Shown here piece after piece: positions 26,497 to 35,054 of a DNA stretch of 64,000 nucleotides (position 1 is the stretch's first letter; each line of letters begins with the position of its first letter). The stretch comes from HLUCCA09 sp039822045 (GTDB lineage Bacteria; Pseudomonadota; Alphaproteobacteria; Rhodobacterales; Rhodobacteraceae). A model generated the notes under the pieces. It was not told where the DNA came from and made no database searches. It saw only the letters and a list, made by a program, of their open reading frames with translations. The stretch is from positions 248,001-312,000 of the forward strand of contig JBCBMY010000001.1 in the NCBI GenBank assembly GCA_039822045.1. The letters run 5' to 3'. The position numbers and the translations under genes were made by a program.

Positions 26497-26511
26497 GCAT
26501 ATCCGGATTGC
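26497..26511 (-). promoter_or_regulatory. Possible LysR-type recognition dyad upstream of the sRNA
   Basis: The 15-base element GCAATCCGGATATGC (minus strand) has the form GCA-N9-TGC around an ATCCGGAT palindrome. It is centred at 26504, about 65 bases upstream of the predicted sRNA start, the usual position of a LysR-family recognition site. The adjacent LysR protein is the obvious candidate binder. This is inferred from spacing and symmetry only. Confidence 0.4.
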
Positions 26512-26557
26512 CTGTGGCGCATGGGTGACTCTCCCTATACGTGTGGGTGAGGCGAGA

Positions 26558-27457
26558 TCAGGCCGGCGGCTTCACCTTGCGCCGGTGTTCCTGGATCTCG
26601 GCGATCACAAAATCCCGGAATGCGGCGATGCGCTTCGACTGGCGCAGCTCCTCGGGGTAGGCGAGGAAAACCGGCACTTCGTTGCTTTCGACCTGGGGCA
26701 GAACGCGCACCAAAGTCGGAGCATTTTCAACGATATAGTCGGGGAGGACCCCGATCCCGAGGCCGTTGATGACGCCCTGCAGGACGCCGAAATAATTGTT
26801 GACGTTGAGCCGCGAGGGGATGTCGTAGGTCAGAAGCCACTGCACCAGCGCCTCGCCTGCCGCCACCTGTGTCACGCCGGGCGACTGGCAGATCAGACGG
26901 TGATGTTTCATGTCGTCGACTTTGGTCGGGGTACCGGCCTGCGCTAGATAGTCGGGTGCACCATATAGGCGCATTCGCACACCCATTAGGCGTTTTCTGA
27001 TCAGATCGGCTTGCGAAGGCTCCTTCATGCGGATCGCCACGTCGGCTTCGCGCATCGGAAGATCGAGCACGCGCTCTTCCAGCATGAGGTCGATATTGAG
27101 CTGGGGATAGTCCTGGTAGAGCCGCGTCAGACGGGGCGCGAGCCACATGGAACCGAATCCGATGGTTGTCGTCACGCGGAGTTCGCCAAAGACCTCTTCT
27201 TCGCTGTCGCGAATCCGGGCTGCGGCGGCGTCGAGACGTTTGCGCATCGCTTTGGTGGCATCGAACAGAAGCTCGCCCTGCTCGGTCAGGATCAGGCCGC
27301 GCGCATGGCGGTGGAAGAGCGTCGAGTTCAGCATTTCCTCGAGGCTGCGGATCTGCCGGGACACCGCGGACTGCGACAGGTGCAGCTGTTCGCCGGCATG
27401 GGTCAGCGAGCCTGCATCGGCCACCGCGTGGAAAATTCTGAGCTTGTCCCAATCCAT
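26558..27457 (-). CDS. LysR-family regulator, LsrB/VtlR-like
   Basis: 299 residues. The N-terminus MDWDKLRIFHAVADAGSLTH with AGEQLHLSQSAVSRQIRSLE and FHRHARGLILTEQGELLF is a winged helix-turn-helix close in wording to the LsrB/VtlR regulators of Rhizobiales (recalled, not aligned here); residues 90-295 form the inducer-binding domain (LRVTTTIGFGSMWLAPRL, IGVLPDYIVENAPTLVR). LsrB/VtlR proteins control envelope and stress functions and, in Brucella and Agrobacterium, AbcR sRNA genes. It is divergent from iorAB; the shared upstream region holds a perfect CCCGTG-C-CACGGG dyad at 27496-27508 that could be an operator. Downstream it runs into the candidate sRNA. Confidence 0.88.
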   Translation of the reverse strand: MDWDKLRIFHAVADAGSLTHAGEQLHLSQSAVSRQIRSLEEMLNSTLFHRHARGLILTEQGELLFDATKAMRKRLDAAAARIRDSEEEVFGELRVTTTIGFGSMWLAPRLTRLYQDYPQLNIDLMLEERVLDLPMREADVAIRMKEPSQADLIRKRLMGVRMRLYGAPDYLAQAGTPTKVDDMKHHRLICQSPGVTQVAAGEALVQWLLTYDIPSRLNVNNYFGVLQGVINGLGIGVLPDYIVENAPTLVRVLPQVESNEVPVFLAYPEELRQSKRIAAFRDFVIAEIQEHRRKVKPPA

Positions 27458-27604
27458 TGGATGGCCGTCCCGACACTGGCGTTTGCGCTAGCACTCCCGT
27501 GCCACGGGTTCCGATCTATGTCTACTTGAGAGGGTCGCAAGACGCCGTGAAAGCGCTTGATGAGAGCATGGCCGCCTCCTAGGTTTCGGCAATGGAGGGC
27601 GGCG

Positions 27605-30600
27605 ATGACCATGCGGGCCGTGCGCTTGAGCGACAGGTTGGACCTTTCTCAGCCGGACATTTTGATCAACGGGACCCAGGCTTTAGTGCGGCTGATGCTG
27701 ATGCAGGCCGCGCGCGACAGGGCGGCGGGATTGGCGGCCGGAGGGTTCGTTACCGGGTATCGGGGGTCGCCGCTTGGCGCGGTGGATCGCGCGATGCAGT
27801 CGGCCGGCGGTCAGCTGAAAGACGCCGGCGTGGTTTTTCAAGCCGGCCTGAACGAAGACCTCGCCGCGACCGCGCTGTGGGGTACGCAGACCGCCGCCCT
27901 TCGCGGCGAGGGGCTGGTCGATGGGGTGTTCGGGCTTTGGTATGGCAAGGGACCTGGGGTTGACCGGTCGGGCGACGCGCTGCGTCACGCCAATCTTGCG
28001 GGGACGGCCGAAAAAGGGGGCGTCGTTCTTGTTGCGGGGGACGACCACACCGGCGAATCCTCGACCACCTGCCATCAATCCGAACTGGCGTTGATCGATG
28101 CCGGCATCCCGATTCTCTCGCCTGCGGGAGTTCAGGAGATCCTCGATTTCGGCCTGTATGGCTTTGCCCTGTCGCGTTATTCCGGCCTCTGGGCGGGCCT
28201 GAAGGCTGTGAAAGACAGTGTTGAGTCGACGCGCGTGGTGGATGGCCGGCCGGATCGCATGGTCTTTGCTGCGCCCCGCGATGACGTGCGGCCGGGCGAC
28301 GGCCTGTCGATCCGGCTCAACGACCATTGGGTGGCCCAGGAAGAGCGCCTGGTGGCGCACAAATGGCCAGCGGCGCGCGCGTTTGCGCGGGCCAACGGGA
28401 TTGACCGACGCAGCCATGGCCATGCGGGCGCCAAGCTGGGCATCGTTGCGGCGGGCAAGACCTGGCTGGACGTTGTCTCGGCGTTCGAGATCCTCGGGCT
28501 GAGCGCATCCGACCTTGAGAGGATCGGCCTAACCGTATGGAAAGTTGCGCAGGTTTGGCCTCTGGAGGAAGAGGGCTTGCGCGAGTGGGCGACGGGTTTG
28601 TCGCTGGTCGTCGTGGTCGAAGAGAAGCGCAAGGTGATCGAGCCCCAGATCGCGCGGGCGCTTTGGGGGCGCGATCTGCGTCTTTGGGGGGAGCGATCGG
28701 ACAGCGGGCCCCTGTTTTCTGAAGTCGGGGCGCTCGACCCGACGACTATTGCCCTTCGCCTCGGTGAGATCCTTGTGCGTGAAGGGCGGGCGCCGGACGG
28801 GCTCGGCGAACGGCTCGCGGCTCTGGCGCACGTCGACGCGGGGAGTGCGGATCTTGCGGCGCGAACGCCGTATTTCTGTGCGGGCTGTCCCCACAACAGC
28901 TCGACAATTCTGCCGGACGGAGCGCGCGCCGGAGGCGGGATCGGGTGTCACACGATGGCGCTCTGGATGGACCGGGGGACAGAAGGCTACACCCATATGG
29001 GCGCCGAGGGGGCGACGTGGATCGGCGAGGCCCCATTCTCGCGCGTTCCCCATGTTTTTCAGAACCTTGGCGATGGAACCTACAACCATTCCGGCCTGCA
29101 GGCGATCCGCGCGGCCATCGCGGCCGACGTCAACATCACATACAAGATCCTGTTCAACGATGCCGTCGCGATGACGGGCGGGCAGGCCAACGAGGGCGGC
29201 CTGACGCCAGAGCGCATCGCGGCGGAGGTTCTGGCTGCCGGAGCGCGCCGGGTGGCGATCGTGCATGACGGTGCTGAGGGGGTCGAGCGGCGAGCGTTCC
29301 CACCCGGCGTTGTGATCCGTCACCGCGATGAGTTGGTCCCGCTTCAGGAGGAGCTGAGCAAGATCAAAGGCGTATCGGTTCTTGTTCATGTTCAGACCTG
29401 TGCGGCCGAGAAGCGCCGTCGCCGGCGGAAGGACGAGTTTCCCAAGATCTCGACGCGTGTCTTTATTGATCCCGAGATTTGCGAAGGCTGTGGCGATTGC
29501 GGGCGCCAGTCGAACTGTGTGGCGATCCTACCGTTGGACACGCCGCTCGGCCGAAAGCGCAAGATTGACCAGTCGAGTTGCAACGGGGATCTGAGCTGTC
29601 TCAAGGGGTTTTGCCCGGCACTGGTGAGCGTTGACGGGGCCACCCCGCGCAAGCCGGGTGGGGGCAAACTGACGGTCCCGGACCTGGCTGCGCCGGACGT
29701 TCCCTCGGGGCCATGCGCGATTGTGGTCACAGGGATTGGCGGAACCGGTGCCGTGACGATCGGTGCGGTTCTGGCCATGGCCGCGCATGTCGAGGGCAAG
29801 GGCGCTGGAGTGATCGAAATGGCCGGGCTCGCGCAGAAGGGTGGAGCGGTTCATATCCATTGCCGGATCGCCGATTCGCAAAACGATATCAGCGCTATAC
29901 GGGTGTCGCCGGGGCAGGGGGATCTCTTGATCGGAGGCGACCTGGTGACGTCGGCCGAGGCACGGACCCTGGCGCTTCTGTCGCAAACCGCATCAGCCGT
30001 CGTGAACAGCCACGCCACGCCGACGGGCGCCTTTGTGTCGGACCCCAACTTCTCGTTGCCCGCAAGCGGCTTGGGTAGCCGGTTGAACCAGGCGCTGGGG
30101 TCGCGTCAGGCGAGCTTTGACGCAACGCGTCTTGCCGAGGCCGCCCTCGGAGACGCGATCTTTGCCAATATGGTTCTGCTTGGGGCGGCGTGGCAAAGGG
30201 GCCTCGTGCCGTTGCAGGAGGCGGCGCTGAGGAAGGCGATTGAGTTGAACGGGGCGGCCGTGCCGCGCAACCTGACAGCCTTCGATCTCGGACGCTGGGC
30301 TGTGGCCGAACTGGATGCGGCATTTGGTGCTGCGGGCCTCGCGGCGCGGGAGCCCGACGCGACGGTCGAAGACATCGTGGCGGTTCGGGAGCGGCATCTC
30401 ACGGCGTACCAGTCATCTCGTCTTGCCGCACGCTTCCGCCGCCTCGTCGACGCCGCACCGGACGCGGAGTTGCGGGAAGCAATCGCGAAGGGGTACGCCA
30501 AGCTTTTGGCGTATAAGGACGAGTACGAAGTGGCCCGGTTGCTTGCTACGACGCGAGAGCGCGTCGACGCCGCCTTTGACGGGGTTGAGGCCATCCGCTT

Positions 30601-30988
30601 CCACCTGGCGCCACCTGGCCTGTCGGGCGCGGGCCCGGGGCAGCGCCCGCGCAAGCGCAGCTTTGGCGGATGGATGCGCCCGGTTTTTGCAGGGCTGTCG
30701 GTCATGAAGGTCTTGCGTGGCACGCGGTTCGACCCGTTTGGGTACACTGAGGAGCGGAGAATGGAGCGCACCCTGATCGCGCAGTACGAGGCCGATATGA
30801 ACGCAGCTTTGCCACGCCTGACGGACGAGACGCGCGACGCGATCATCGAGCTGGCGGAGTTACCTCTGCAAATCAGGGGGTTTGGGCCGGTGAAGCAGGC
30901 GAATGCAGAGCGGGCCGAGGCGCGGCGCAAGGAACTTCTTGCGGATTTGGACGCGCCTCGCGCCAAATCGGCCCTTGCGGCCGAATAG
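27605..30988 (+). CDS. iorAB: Indolepyruvate ferredoxin oxidoreductase, fused alpha-beta-gamma form
   Basis: TPP enzyme that oxidatively decarboxylates aryl- or branched 2-oxoacids to acyl-CoA with ferredoxin-type electron transfer. 1127 residues, the size of fused IorAB proteins in aerobic proteobacteria. Order seen: pyruvate-binding N-domain (GFVTGYRGSPLGAVD), TPP-binding region with CAGCPHNSS (about residue 424) and GGGIGCHTMALWMDRG (about 443), a cysteine-rich linker CEGCGDCGRQSNC (about 625) continuing to CNGDLSCLKGFC for Fe-S binding, then the gamma domain GIGGTGAVTIG (about 709) and a long C-terminal extension. GGAGGGCGGCG precedes ATG 27605. Role in aromatic or branched amino-acid breakdown is inferred; substrate not readable. 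Confidence 0.93.
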   Translation: MTMRAVRLSDRLDLSQPDILINGTQALVRLMLMQAARDRAAGLAAGGFVTGYRGSPLGAVDRAMQSAGGQLKDAGVVFQAGLNEDLAATALWGTQTAALRGEGLVDGVFGLWYGKGPGVDRSGDALRHANLAGTAEKGGVVLVAGDDHTGESSTTCHQSELALIDAGIPILSPAGVQEILDFGLYGFALSRYSGLWAGLKAVKDSVESTRVVDGRPDRMVFAAPRDDVRPGDGLSIRLNDHWVAQEERLVAHKWPAARAFARANGIDRRSHGHAGAKLGIVAAGKTWLDVVSAFEILGLSASDLERIGLTVWKVAQVWPLEEEGLREWATGLSLVVVVEEKRKVIEPQIARALWGRDLRLWGERSDSGPLFSEVGALDPTTIALRLGEILVREGRAPDGLGERLAALAHVDAGSADLAARTPYFCAGCPHNSSTILPDGARAGGGIGCHTMALWMDRGTEGYTHMGAEGATWIGEAPFSRVPHVFQNLGDGTYNHSGLQAIRAAIAADVNITYKILFNDAVAMTGGQANEGGLTPERIAAEVLAAGARRVAIVHDGAEGVERRAFPPGVVIRHRDELVPLQEELSKIKGVSVLVHVQTCAAEKRRRRRKDEFPKISTRVFIDPEICEGCGDCGRQSNCVAILPLDTPLGRKRKIDQSSCNGDLSCLKGFCPALVSVDGATPRKPGGGKLTVPDLAAPDVPSGPCAIVVTGIGGTGAVTIGAVLAMAAHVEGKGAGVIEMAGLAQKGGAVHIHCRIADSQNDISAIRVSPGQGDLLIGGDLVTSAEARTLALLSQTASAVVNSHATPTGAFVSDPNFSLPASGLGSRLNQALGSRQASFDATRLAEAALGDAIFANMVLLGAAWQRGLVPLQEAALRKAIELNGAAVPRNLTAFDLGRWAVAELDAAFGAAGLAAREPDATVEDIVAVRERHLTAYQSSRLAARFRRLVDAAPDAELREAIAKGYAKLLAYKDEYEVARLLATTRERVDAAFDGVEAIRFHLAPPGLSGAGPGQRPRKRSFGGWMRPVFAGLSVMKVLRGTRFDPFGYTEERRMERTLIAQYEADMNAALPRLTDETRDAIIELAELPLQIRGFGPVKQANAERAEARRKELLADLDAPRAKSALAAE

Positions 30989-31072
30989 TGGGAAAACGTC
31001 TCCGGAATGTCATATAGACTGGCATGACCGCGCCGTAGCGGGTAACCAATTTGGCAGAATTCAGGGACCTCC

Positions 31073-31966
31073 ATGCCGAACCGTCACGCCGCGCGCGACA
31101 TTAGTTACGCCTCAAGTGCTCGCTCCCGTTCGGGCCGCGCCCTGATCCGTGTTCTGGAGAACGCCACCGGTCGGTTGCGGCTGATCCGTCGGGCCGATGG
31201 CTATGAGCGTCAGGTGGCGGCGGGCGAGGACTTCTGGAACGTCATGGTCGACCGCTACGGGCTGTCGCTTGAGGTGGTCGGCGGGTCGCTCGACAACATT
31301 CCGCGGACCGGGCCGCTTGTGATGATCGCCAACCACCCCTACGGCATCCTGGACGGGCTGATGATGGGGCACATCCTGGCGAACACGCGGGGTGATTTTC
31401 GGATTCTGGCGAACTCCGTGTTCAAGCGGGCGGACGAGCTGAACAAGGTGATCCTGCCGGTTTCGTTCGACGAAACCAAAGAGGCCATGCGGCTCAACCT
31501 GGAAACCCGGAAAAAGTCTCTGCGGTATCTGGCGGACGGAGGCGCGATCGGGGTGTTTCCCGGTGGCACCGTGGCGACGGCGGCACGCCCGTTCGGCCGC
31601 CCGATGGACCCGGGCTGGCGCGGCTTTACGGCCAAGATGGTGTCGAAGAGCGGGGCGACGGTTCTGCCGATCTTCTTTGAGGGGCATAACAGCCGGCTGT
31701 TCCAGGTGGCGAGCCACCTGCATTACACGTTGCGCATGGCGCTCCTGATCAAGGAGTTTAAGGCGCGCGTCGACGAACCGGTTCGCGTGGTGATTGGCGA
31801 GCCGATCTCATCGGAGCGGATGTTGCCGCACATGCGCGACGCCAAGGCGCTGATGGAGTTCTTGCGGGCCCAGACCTATCTTCTGTCGCCCAATCCGGTG
31901 AACCTGACCGACTACGGCTTTGAGTTCGAAGAGCGATACAAGCCTGAGGGGAGCCGCGTCTACTAA
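31073..31966 (+). CDS. Lysophospholipid acyltransferase family protein
   Basis: 297 residues. PlsC-like fold with the catalytic NHPYGILDG (His88, Asp94; the H-X5-D spacing occurs in one branch of this superfamily) and GVFPGGTVATAARPFG, matching the substrate glycine motif. ATVLPIFFEGHNSRLFQV is also family-typical. Probably transfers an acyl group to a lysolipid or ornithine-type lipid at the inner membrane face; no membrane helix is obvious. AGGGACCTCC precedes the ATG. Its stop overlaps the murI start (TAATG). Confidence 0.85.
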   Translation: MPNRHAARDISYASSARSRSGRALIRVLENATGRLRLIRRADGYERQVAAGEDFWNVMVDRYGLSLEVVGGSLDNIPRTGPLVMIANHPYGILDGLMMGHILANTRGDFRILANSVFKRADELNKVILPVSFDETKEAMRLNLETRKKSLRYLADGGAIGVFPGGTVATAARPFGRPMDPGWRGFTAKMVSKSGATVLPIFFEGHNSRLFQVASHLHYTLRMALLIKEFKARVDEPVRVVIGEPISSERMLPHMRDAKALMEFLRAQTYLLSPNPVNLTDYGFEFEERYKPEGSRVY

Positions 31967-32778
31967 TGGCCGTCGGCATTTTCGACAGCGGGCTGGGCGG
32001 GTTGACCGTGCTCGGCGCGGTGGAGCGCCGCTTGCCGGACCTTCCGGTCGTGTATCTCGGCGACAACGCACATGCGCCTTACGGGGTGCGTGACGCGGAC
32101 GCGATCTACGGCTTGACCTGTGCGGGCGTGGAACGGTTGTGGGACGCCGGATGCGACCTGGTCATTCTGGCGTGCAACACGGCCTCGGCCGCCGCGTTGC
32201 GGCGCATGCAGGAAAGCTGGGTGCCTTCGGACAAGCGGGTGCTTGGCGTCTTCGTGCCGCTGATCGAGGCGCTGACCGAGCGGCAGTGGGGCGATAACTC
32301 GCCGCCGCGCGAGGTGGGGGTGCAGCATGTTGCGCTGTTTGCCACGCCCGCGACAGTGGCCTCCCGCGCATTCCAAAGGGAACTGGCCTTTCGCGCCATC
32401 GGGGTGGACGTCGAGGCGCAGGCTTGCGGCGGTGTTGTCGACGCGATCGAGGACGGGGATATGATCCTTGCCGAGGCGCTGGTGCGGAGCCATATCGACG
32501 CGCTCTTGCGCAAGATGCCCCGGCCGCAGGCGGCAGTTCTGGGATGCACTCACTATCCTTTGATCGAGAATGTGTTTCGGGACGCGCTAGGCGACGACGT
32601 CGCGGTCTATTCACAGCCAGATCTCGTGGCGGCGAGCCTCGGCGACTACATCCAGCGACATCCGGATCTGACGGGGGCCGGCGACACGCCTGGATTTCTT
32701 ACCACGGGAGACCCGCGGCGGGTGTCCTCACGCGCGGTGCAATTCTTGCGACGAAACATCGTGTTTGAAGCCGCCTGA
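31966..32778 (+). CDS. murI: Glutamate racemase
   Basis: Makes D-glutamate for peptidoglycan. 270 residues. Seen: IFDSGLGGLTVLGAV, GDNAHAPYG, the first catalytic Cys70 in ILACNTASA and the second catalytic Cys194 in VLGCTHYPLI. The ATG shares one base with the preceding acyltransferase stop, indicating a two-gene unit. argC follows 31 bases later on the same strand. Confidence 0.96.
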   Translation: MAVGIFDSGLGGLTVLGAVERRLPDLPVVYLGDNAHAPYGVRDADAIYGLTCAGVERLWDAGCDLVILACNTASAAALRRMQESWVPSDKRVLGVFVPLIEALTERQWGDNSPPREVGVQHVALFATPATVASRAFQRELAFRAIGVDVEAQACGGVVDAIEDGDMILAEALVRSHIDALLRKMPRPQAAVLGCTHYPLIENVFRDALGDDVAVYSQPDLVAASLGDYIQRHPDLTGAGDTPGFLTTGDPRRVSSRAVQFLRRNIVFEAA

Positions 32779-32809
32779 TCCCTTTTCCGACTTTCACACC
32801 GAGTGTCCC

Positions 32810-33838
32810 ATGACCCACCGTGCTGCCATTCTTGGCGCCTCCGGCTATACCGGCGCCGAACTTGTCCGGCTGATCGCCACCCATCCCTCGCTTGAGGTCG
32901 CAGCCCTCACCGCCGACCGCAAGTCGGGGATGTCGATGAACGAGGTCTTTCCGCATCTTTCCCATCTCGATCTGCCGCGCTTGACGCGGATCGAAGAAGC
33001 GGATTTTTCCCGTATCGGCATTGTGTTCTGCGCCCTTCCTCATGCGACGACGCAGGCGGTCATCTCGGAGATGGACCCGGCGTTGAAGGTCGTCGATGTA
33101 TCCGCCGACTTCCGGCTGCGCGATCTGGCCGCCTATGAGAAGTGGTATGGCAAACCGCACGCCGCACCGGAGCTTCAGGCAGAGGCCGTCTATGGGCTGA
33201 CGGAGTTCTACCGCGACGAGATCCGCGATGCGCGGCTGGTGGCCTGTACCGGTTGCAACGTGGCGACGGGGCTGTTTGCGCTTCTGCCATTGGTGCGGGC
33301 CGGTCTGGTGGATACCGACGACATCATCCTCGACATGAAGGTTGGGGTCAGCGGCGCGGGCCGGGCGTTGAAGGAAAATCTGTTGCACGCCGAGCTTTCG
33401 GAAGGGTGGCAGGCCTATGGCGCCGGTGGCGCTCACCGGCACCTGGGGGAATTCGATCAGGAACTGAGCCGCGCAGCCGGGCGGCCCGTTGAGGTGCAGT
33501 TCACGCCGACGCTTGTGCCGGGCAATCGCGGGATCCTGTCGGCGGCCTACGTGTCCGGGGAAGCGGAGGCTCTGCATGGGGCGCTGTCGGATGCCTATGC
33601 GGATGAGCCGTTTCTGCACGTATTGCCCTTTGGCAAGACGCCGTCGACCCACCATGTTCGCGGCTCCAATATGGTGCATGTGGGCGTCGTGGCCGAGCGC
33701 AGGGCGGGGCGGGCGACGGTGTACTCGGTGCTCGACAACCTGACCAAGGGCGCCTCGGGGATGGCGATCCAAAACGCAAATCTCATGCTCGGCGAGAAGG
33801 AGGCGGCGGGGCTGATGCTTGCGCCGGTCTTCCCGTGA
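32810..33838 (+). CDS. argC: N-acetyl-gamma-glutamyl-phosphate reductase
   Basis: NADPH-dependent third step of arginine synthesis. 342 residues from the ATG at 32810 (MTHRAAILGASGYTGAELVR, the family N-terminus); the longer open frame overlaps murI. Seen: FCALPHATTQ, VDVSADFRLRD, and the catalytic region VACTGCNVATG with Cys149. Many ArgC proteins read NPGCYPT here; the TGCN version is one I recall from Rhodobacteraceae sequences. GAGGAHRHLGEFDQE carries the catalytic His. It precedes ccmE by 31 bases. Confidence 0.95.
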   Translation: MTHRAAILGASGYTGAELVRLIATHPSLEVAALTADRKSGMSMNEVFPHLSHLDLPRLTRIEEADFSRIGIVFCALPHATTQAVISEMDPALKVVDVSADFRLRDLAAYEKWYGKPHAAPELQAEAVYGLTEFYRDEIRDARLVACTGCNVATGLFALLPLVRAGLVDTDDIILDMKVGVSGAGRALKENLLHAELSEGWQAYGAGGAHRHLGEFDQELSRAAGRPVEVQFTPTLVPGNRGILSAAYVSGEAEALHGALSDAYADEPFLHVLPFGKTPSTHHVRGSNMVHVGVVAERRAGRATVYSVLDNLTKGASGMAIQNANLMLGEKEAAGLMLAPVFP

Positions 33839-33869
33839 CCCGATATTCGGGGCAACCGGAGGTGCAGCC

Positions 33870-34313
33870 ATGAAGAGCTTGAAAAAGCAGCGACGCATCC
33901 AGATCATCCTGGTGGCCTTTATCTCGCTGGCGGGCGCGACCGCGCTGATCGGCTATGCGATGCGTGACGGGATCAACTTCTTCCGCCCGCCCTCGGAGGT
34001 CGTGGCGAATATGCCGGGACCGGACGAGGTGTTTCGGATCGGCGGCCTCGTGGAAGAGGGCACTCTGGTGCGCGGGCAGGGCGAGACGATTACGTTTCGG
34101 GTGACCGACGGCGGAGCTTCGGTTCCGGTGTCCTACACCGGGGTTCTGCCAGACCTCTTTGGTGAGGGAGAGGGGATGGTCGGCACAGGCTCGATGGTGG
34201 AAGGCACGTTCAGAGCCACCGAGATTCTGGCGCGGCATGACGAGACCTACATGCCGAAAGAAGTTATCGACGCGCTGAAAGAGCAGGGTGTCTATCAGGA
34301 GCCCGGATCCTAG
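33870..34313 (+). CDS. ccmE: Cytochrome c-type biogenesis protein CcmE (haem chaperone)
   Basis: Periplasm-facing haem carrier of cytochrome c maturation system I. 147 residues from the ATG at 33870 after ACCGGAGGTGCAGCC. One N-terminal membrane helix (IQIILVAFISLAGATALIGYAM), an OB-fold domain (FRIGGLVEEGTLVRG, VSYTGVLPDLFGEGEGMVG) and the haem-binding His123 in ARHDETYMP. Normally followed by ccmF; here a 1.7-kb lysis cassette lies between them. Confidence 0.96.
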   Translation: MKSLKKQRRIQIILVAFISLAGATALIGYAMRDGINFFRPPSEVVANMPGPDEVFRIGGLVEEGTLVRGQGETITFRVTDGGASVPVSYTGVLPDLFGEGEGMVGTGSMVEGTFRATEILARHDETYMPKEVIDALKEQGVYQEPGS

Positions 34314-34386
34314 GTTTTCGCCAGATCTCTTTTATTTACAATGGCTTGAAGCCTTGTCCTGCGGCGCACGGTATGCTCCGCCCACA

Positions 34387-34393
34387 TTAACCA
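34387..34393 (+). promoter_or_regulatory. CtrA half-site-like TTAACCA upstream of the lysis cassette
   Basis: TTAACCA lies 50 bases upstream of the muramidase start in the 129-base gap after ccmE. It matches a half-site of the alphaproteobacterial cell-cycle regulator CtrA. A 7-base match is expected by chance fairly often, so this is only suggestive. Confidence 0.2.
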
Positions 34394-34442
34394 ATTGAGC
34401 GCAGTTTCCGCCGCGAACCCAAAAGGGCCGGAGGCTGTGTCG

Positions 34443-35054
34443 ATGAAGGACGTAGAGACCCTAGCGAAGGAAATCGTTGCCCGTGAGGGCGGCTACGTGA
34501 ATGACCCCGACGATCCCGGCGGGGCGACGAAGTATGGCGTGACCATCGGAACGATGCGCGGCCTCGGGATGGATCTGAACGGCGATGGCCGCGTCACGAC
34601 CTCGGATGTGCGTGCGCTGAGTAAGGACCAGGCGGCCGAGGTGTTCCTTGAGCACTACTTCGCGCGGCCCCGCATCTCGGCTCTGCCGCAAGTGCTGCAG
34701 CCGTCAGTGTTCGACATGTATGTGAATGCGGGCGCCAACGCTGTGCGGATCCTGCAGCGGTTGCTCAACGAGATGGGTGAGGACATCGCCGTGGACGGTG
34801 CGATCGGACCCAAGACGATCGCCGCAGCCAAGGCTGCCACGAGCCGCGCGCCGCACCATATTGCCGATGCCTATGGGATCGCCCGGCGCAATTACTATTA
34901 CTCACTCGCAGACCGCCGCCCTTCGAGCCGCAAATACGCGCGCCGGCGGGACGGTGGCAAAGGCGGCTGGATCACGCGGGCCGAAGAGTTCATCACCCCA
35001 CGCTATCATCTGTCGGAGGCCGAGCATCGTGCCCGGGTTGCCGCATGGGGATGA
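34443..35054 (+). CDS. GH108-type N-acetylmuramidase (endolysin-like)
   Basis: 203 residues. N-terminal glycosyl hydrolase 108 domain: IVAREGGYVNDPDDPGGATK with the proposed catalytic Glu15, and YGVTIGTMRGLGMD; the C-terminal part (AVDGAIGPKTIAAAKAA) is the peptidoglycan-binding PG_binding_3 domain. GCCGGAGG is 8 bases ahead of ATG 34443; a GTG two codons earlier would be too close to it. No signal peptide, as expected for an endolysin released through a holin. Its stop overlaps the holin start (ATGA). Confidence 0.88.
   Translation: MKDVETLAKEIVAREGGYVNDPDDPGGATKYGVTIGTMRGLGMDLNGDGRVTTSDVRALSKDQAAEVFLEHYFARPRISALPQVLQPSVFDMYVNAGANAVRILQRLLNEMGEDIAVDGAIGPKTIAAAKAATSRAPHHIADAYGIARRNYYYSLADRRPSSRKYARRRDGGKGGWITRAEEFITPRYHLSEAEHRARVAAWG

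Noticed and set aside
26478..26522. 14-codon minus-strand ORF with AGGGAGAG upstream in the lysR-sRNA region
   Set aside because: It overlaps the predicted operator and ends inside the -35 region of the sRNA promoter. Too short to support as a gene without conservation data.
35045..35053. M-G-M dual start at the holin, like lambda S holin/antiholin
   Set aside because: The residue added is Gly, not Lys, so there is no charge change that would make an inhibitor form.
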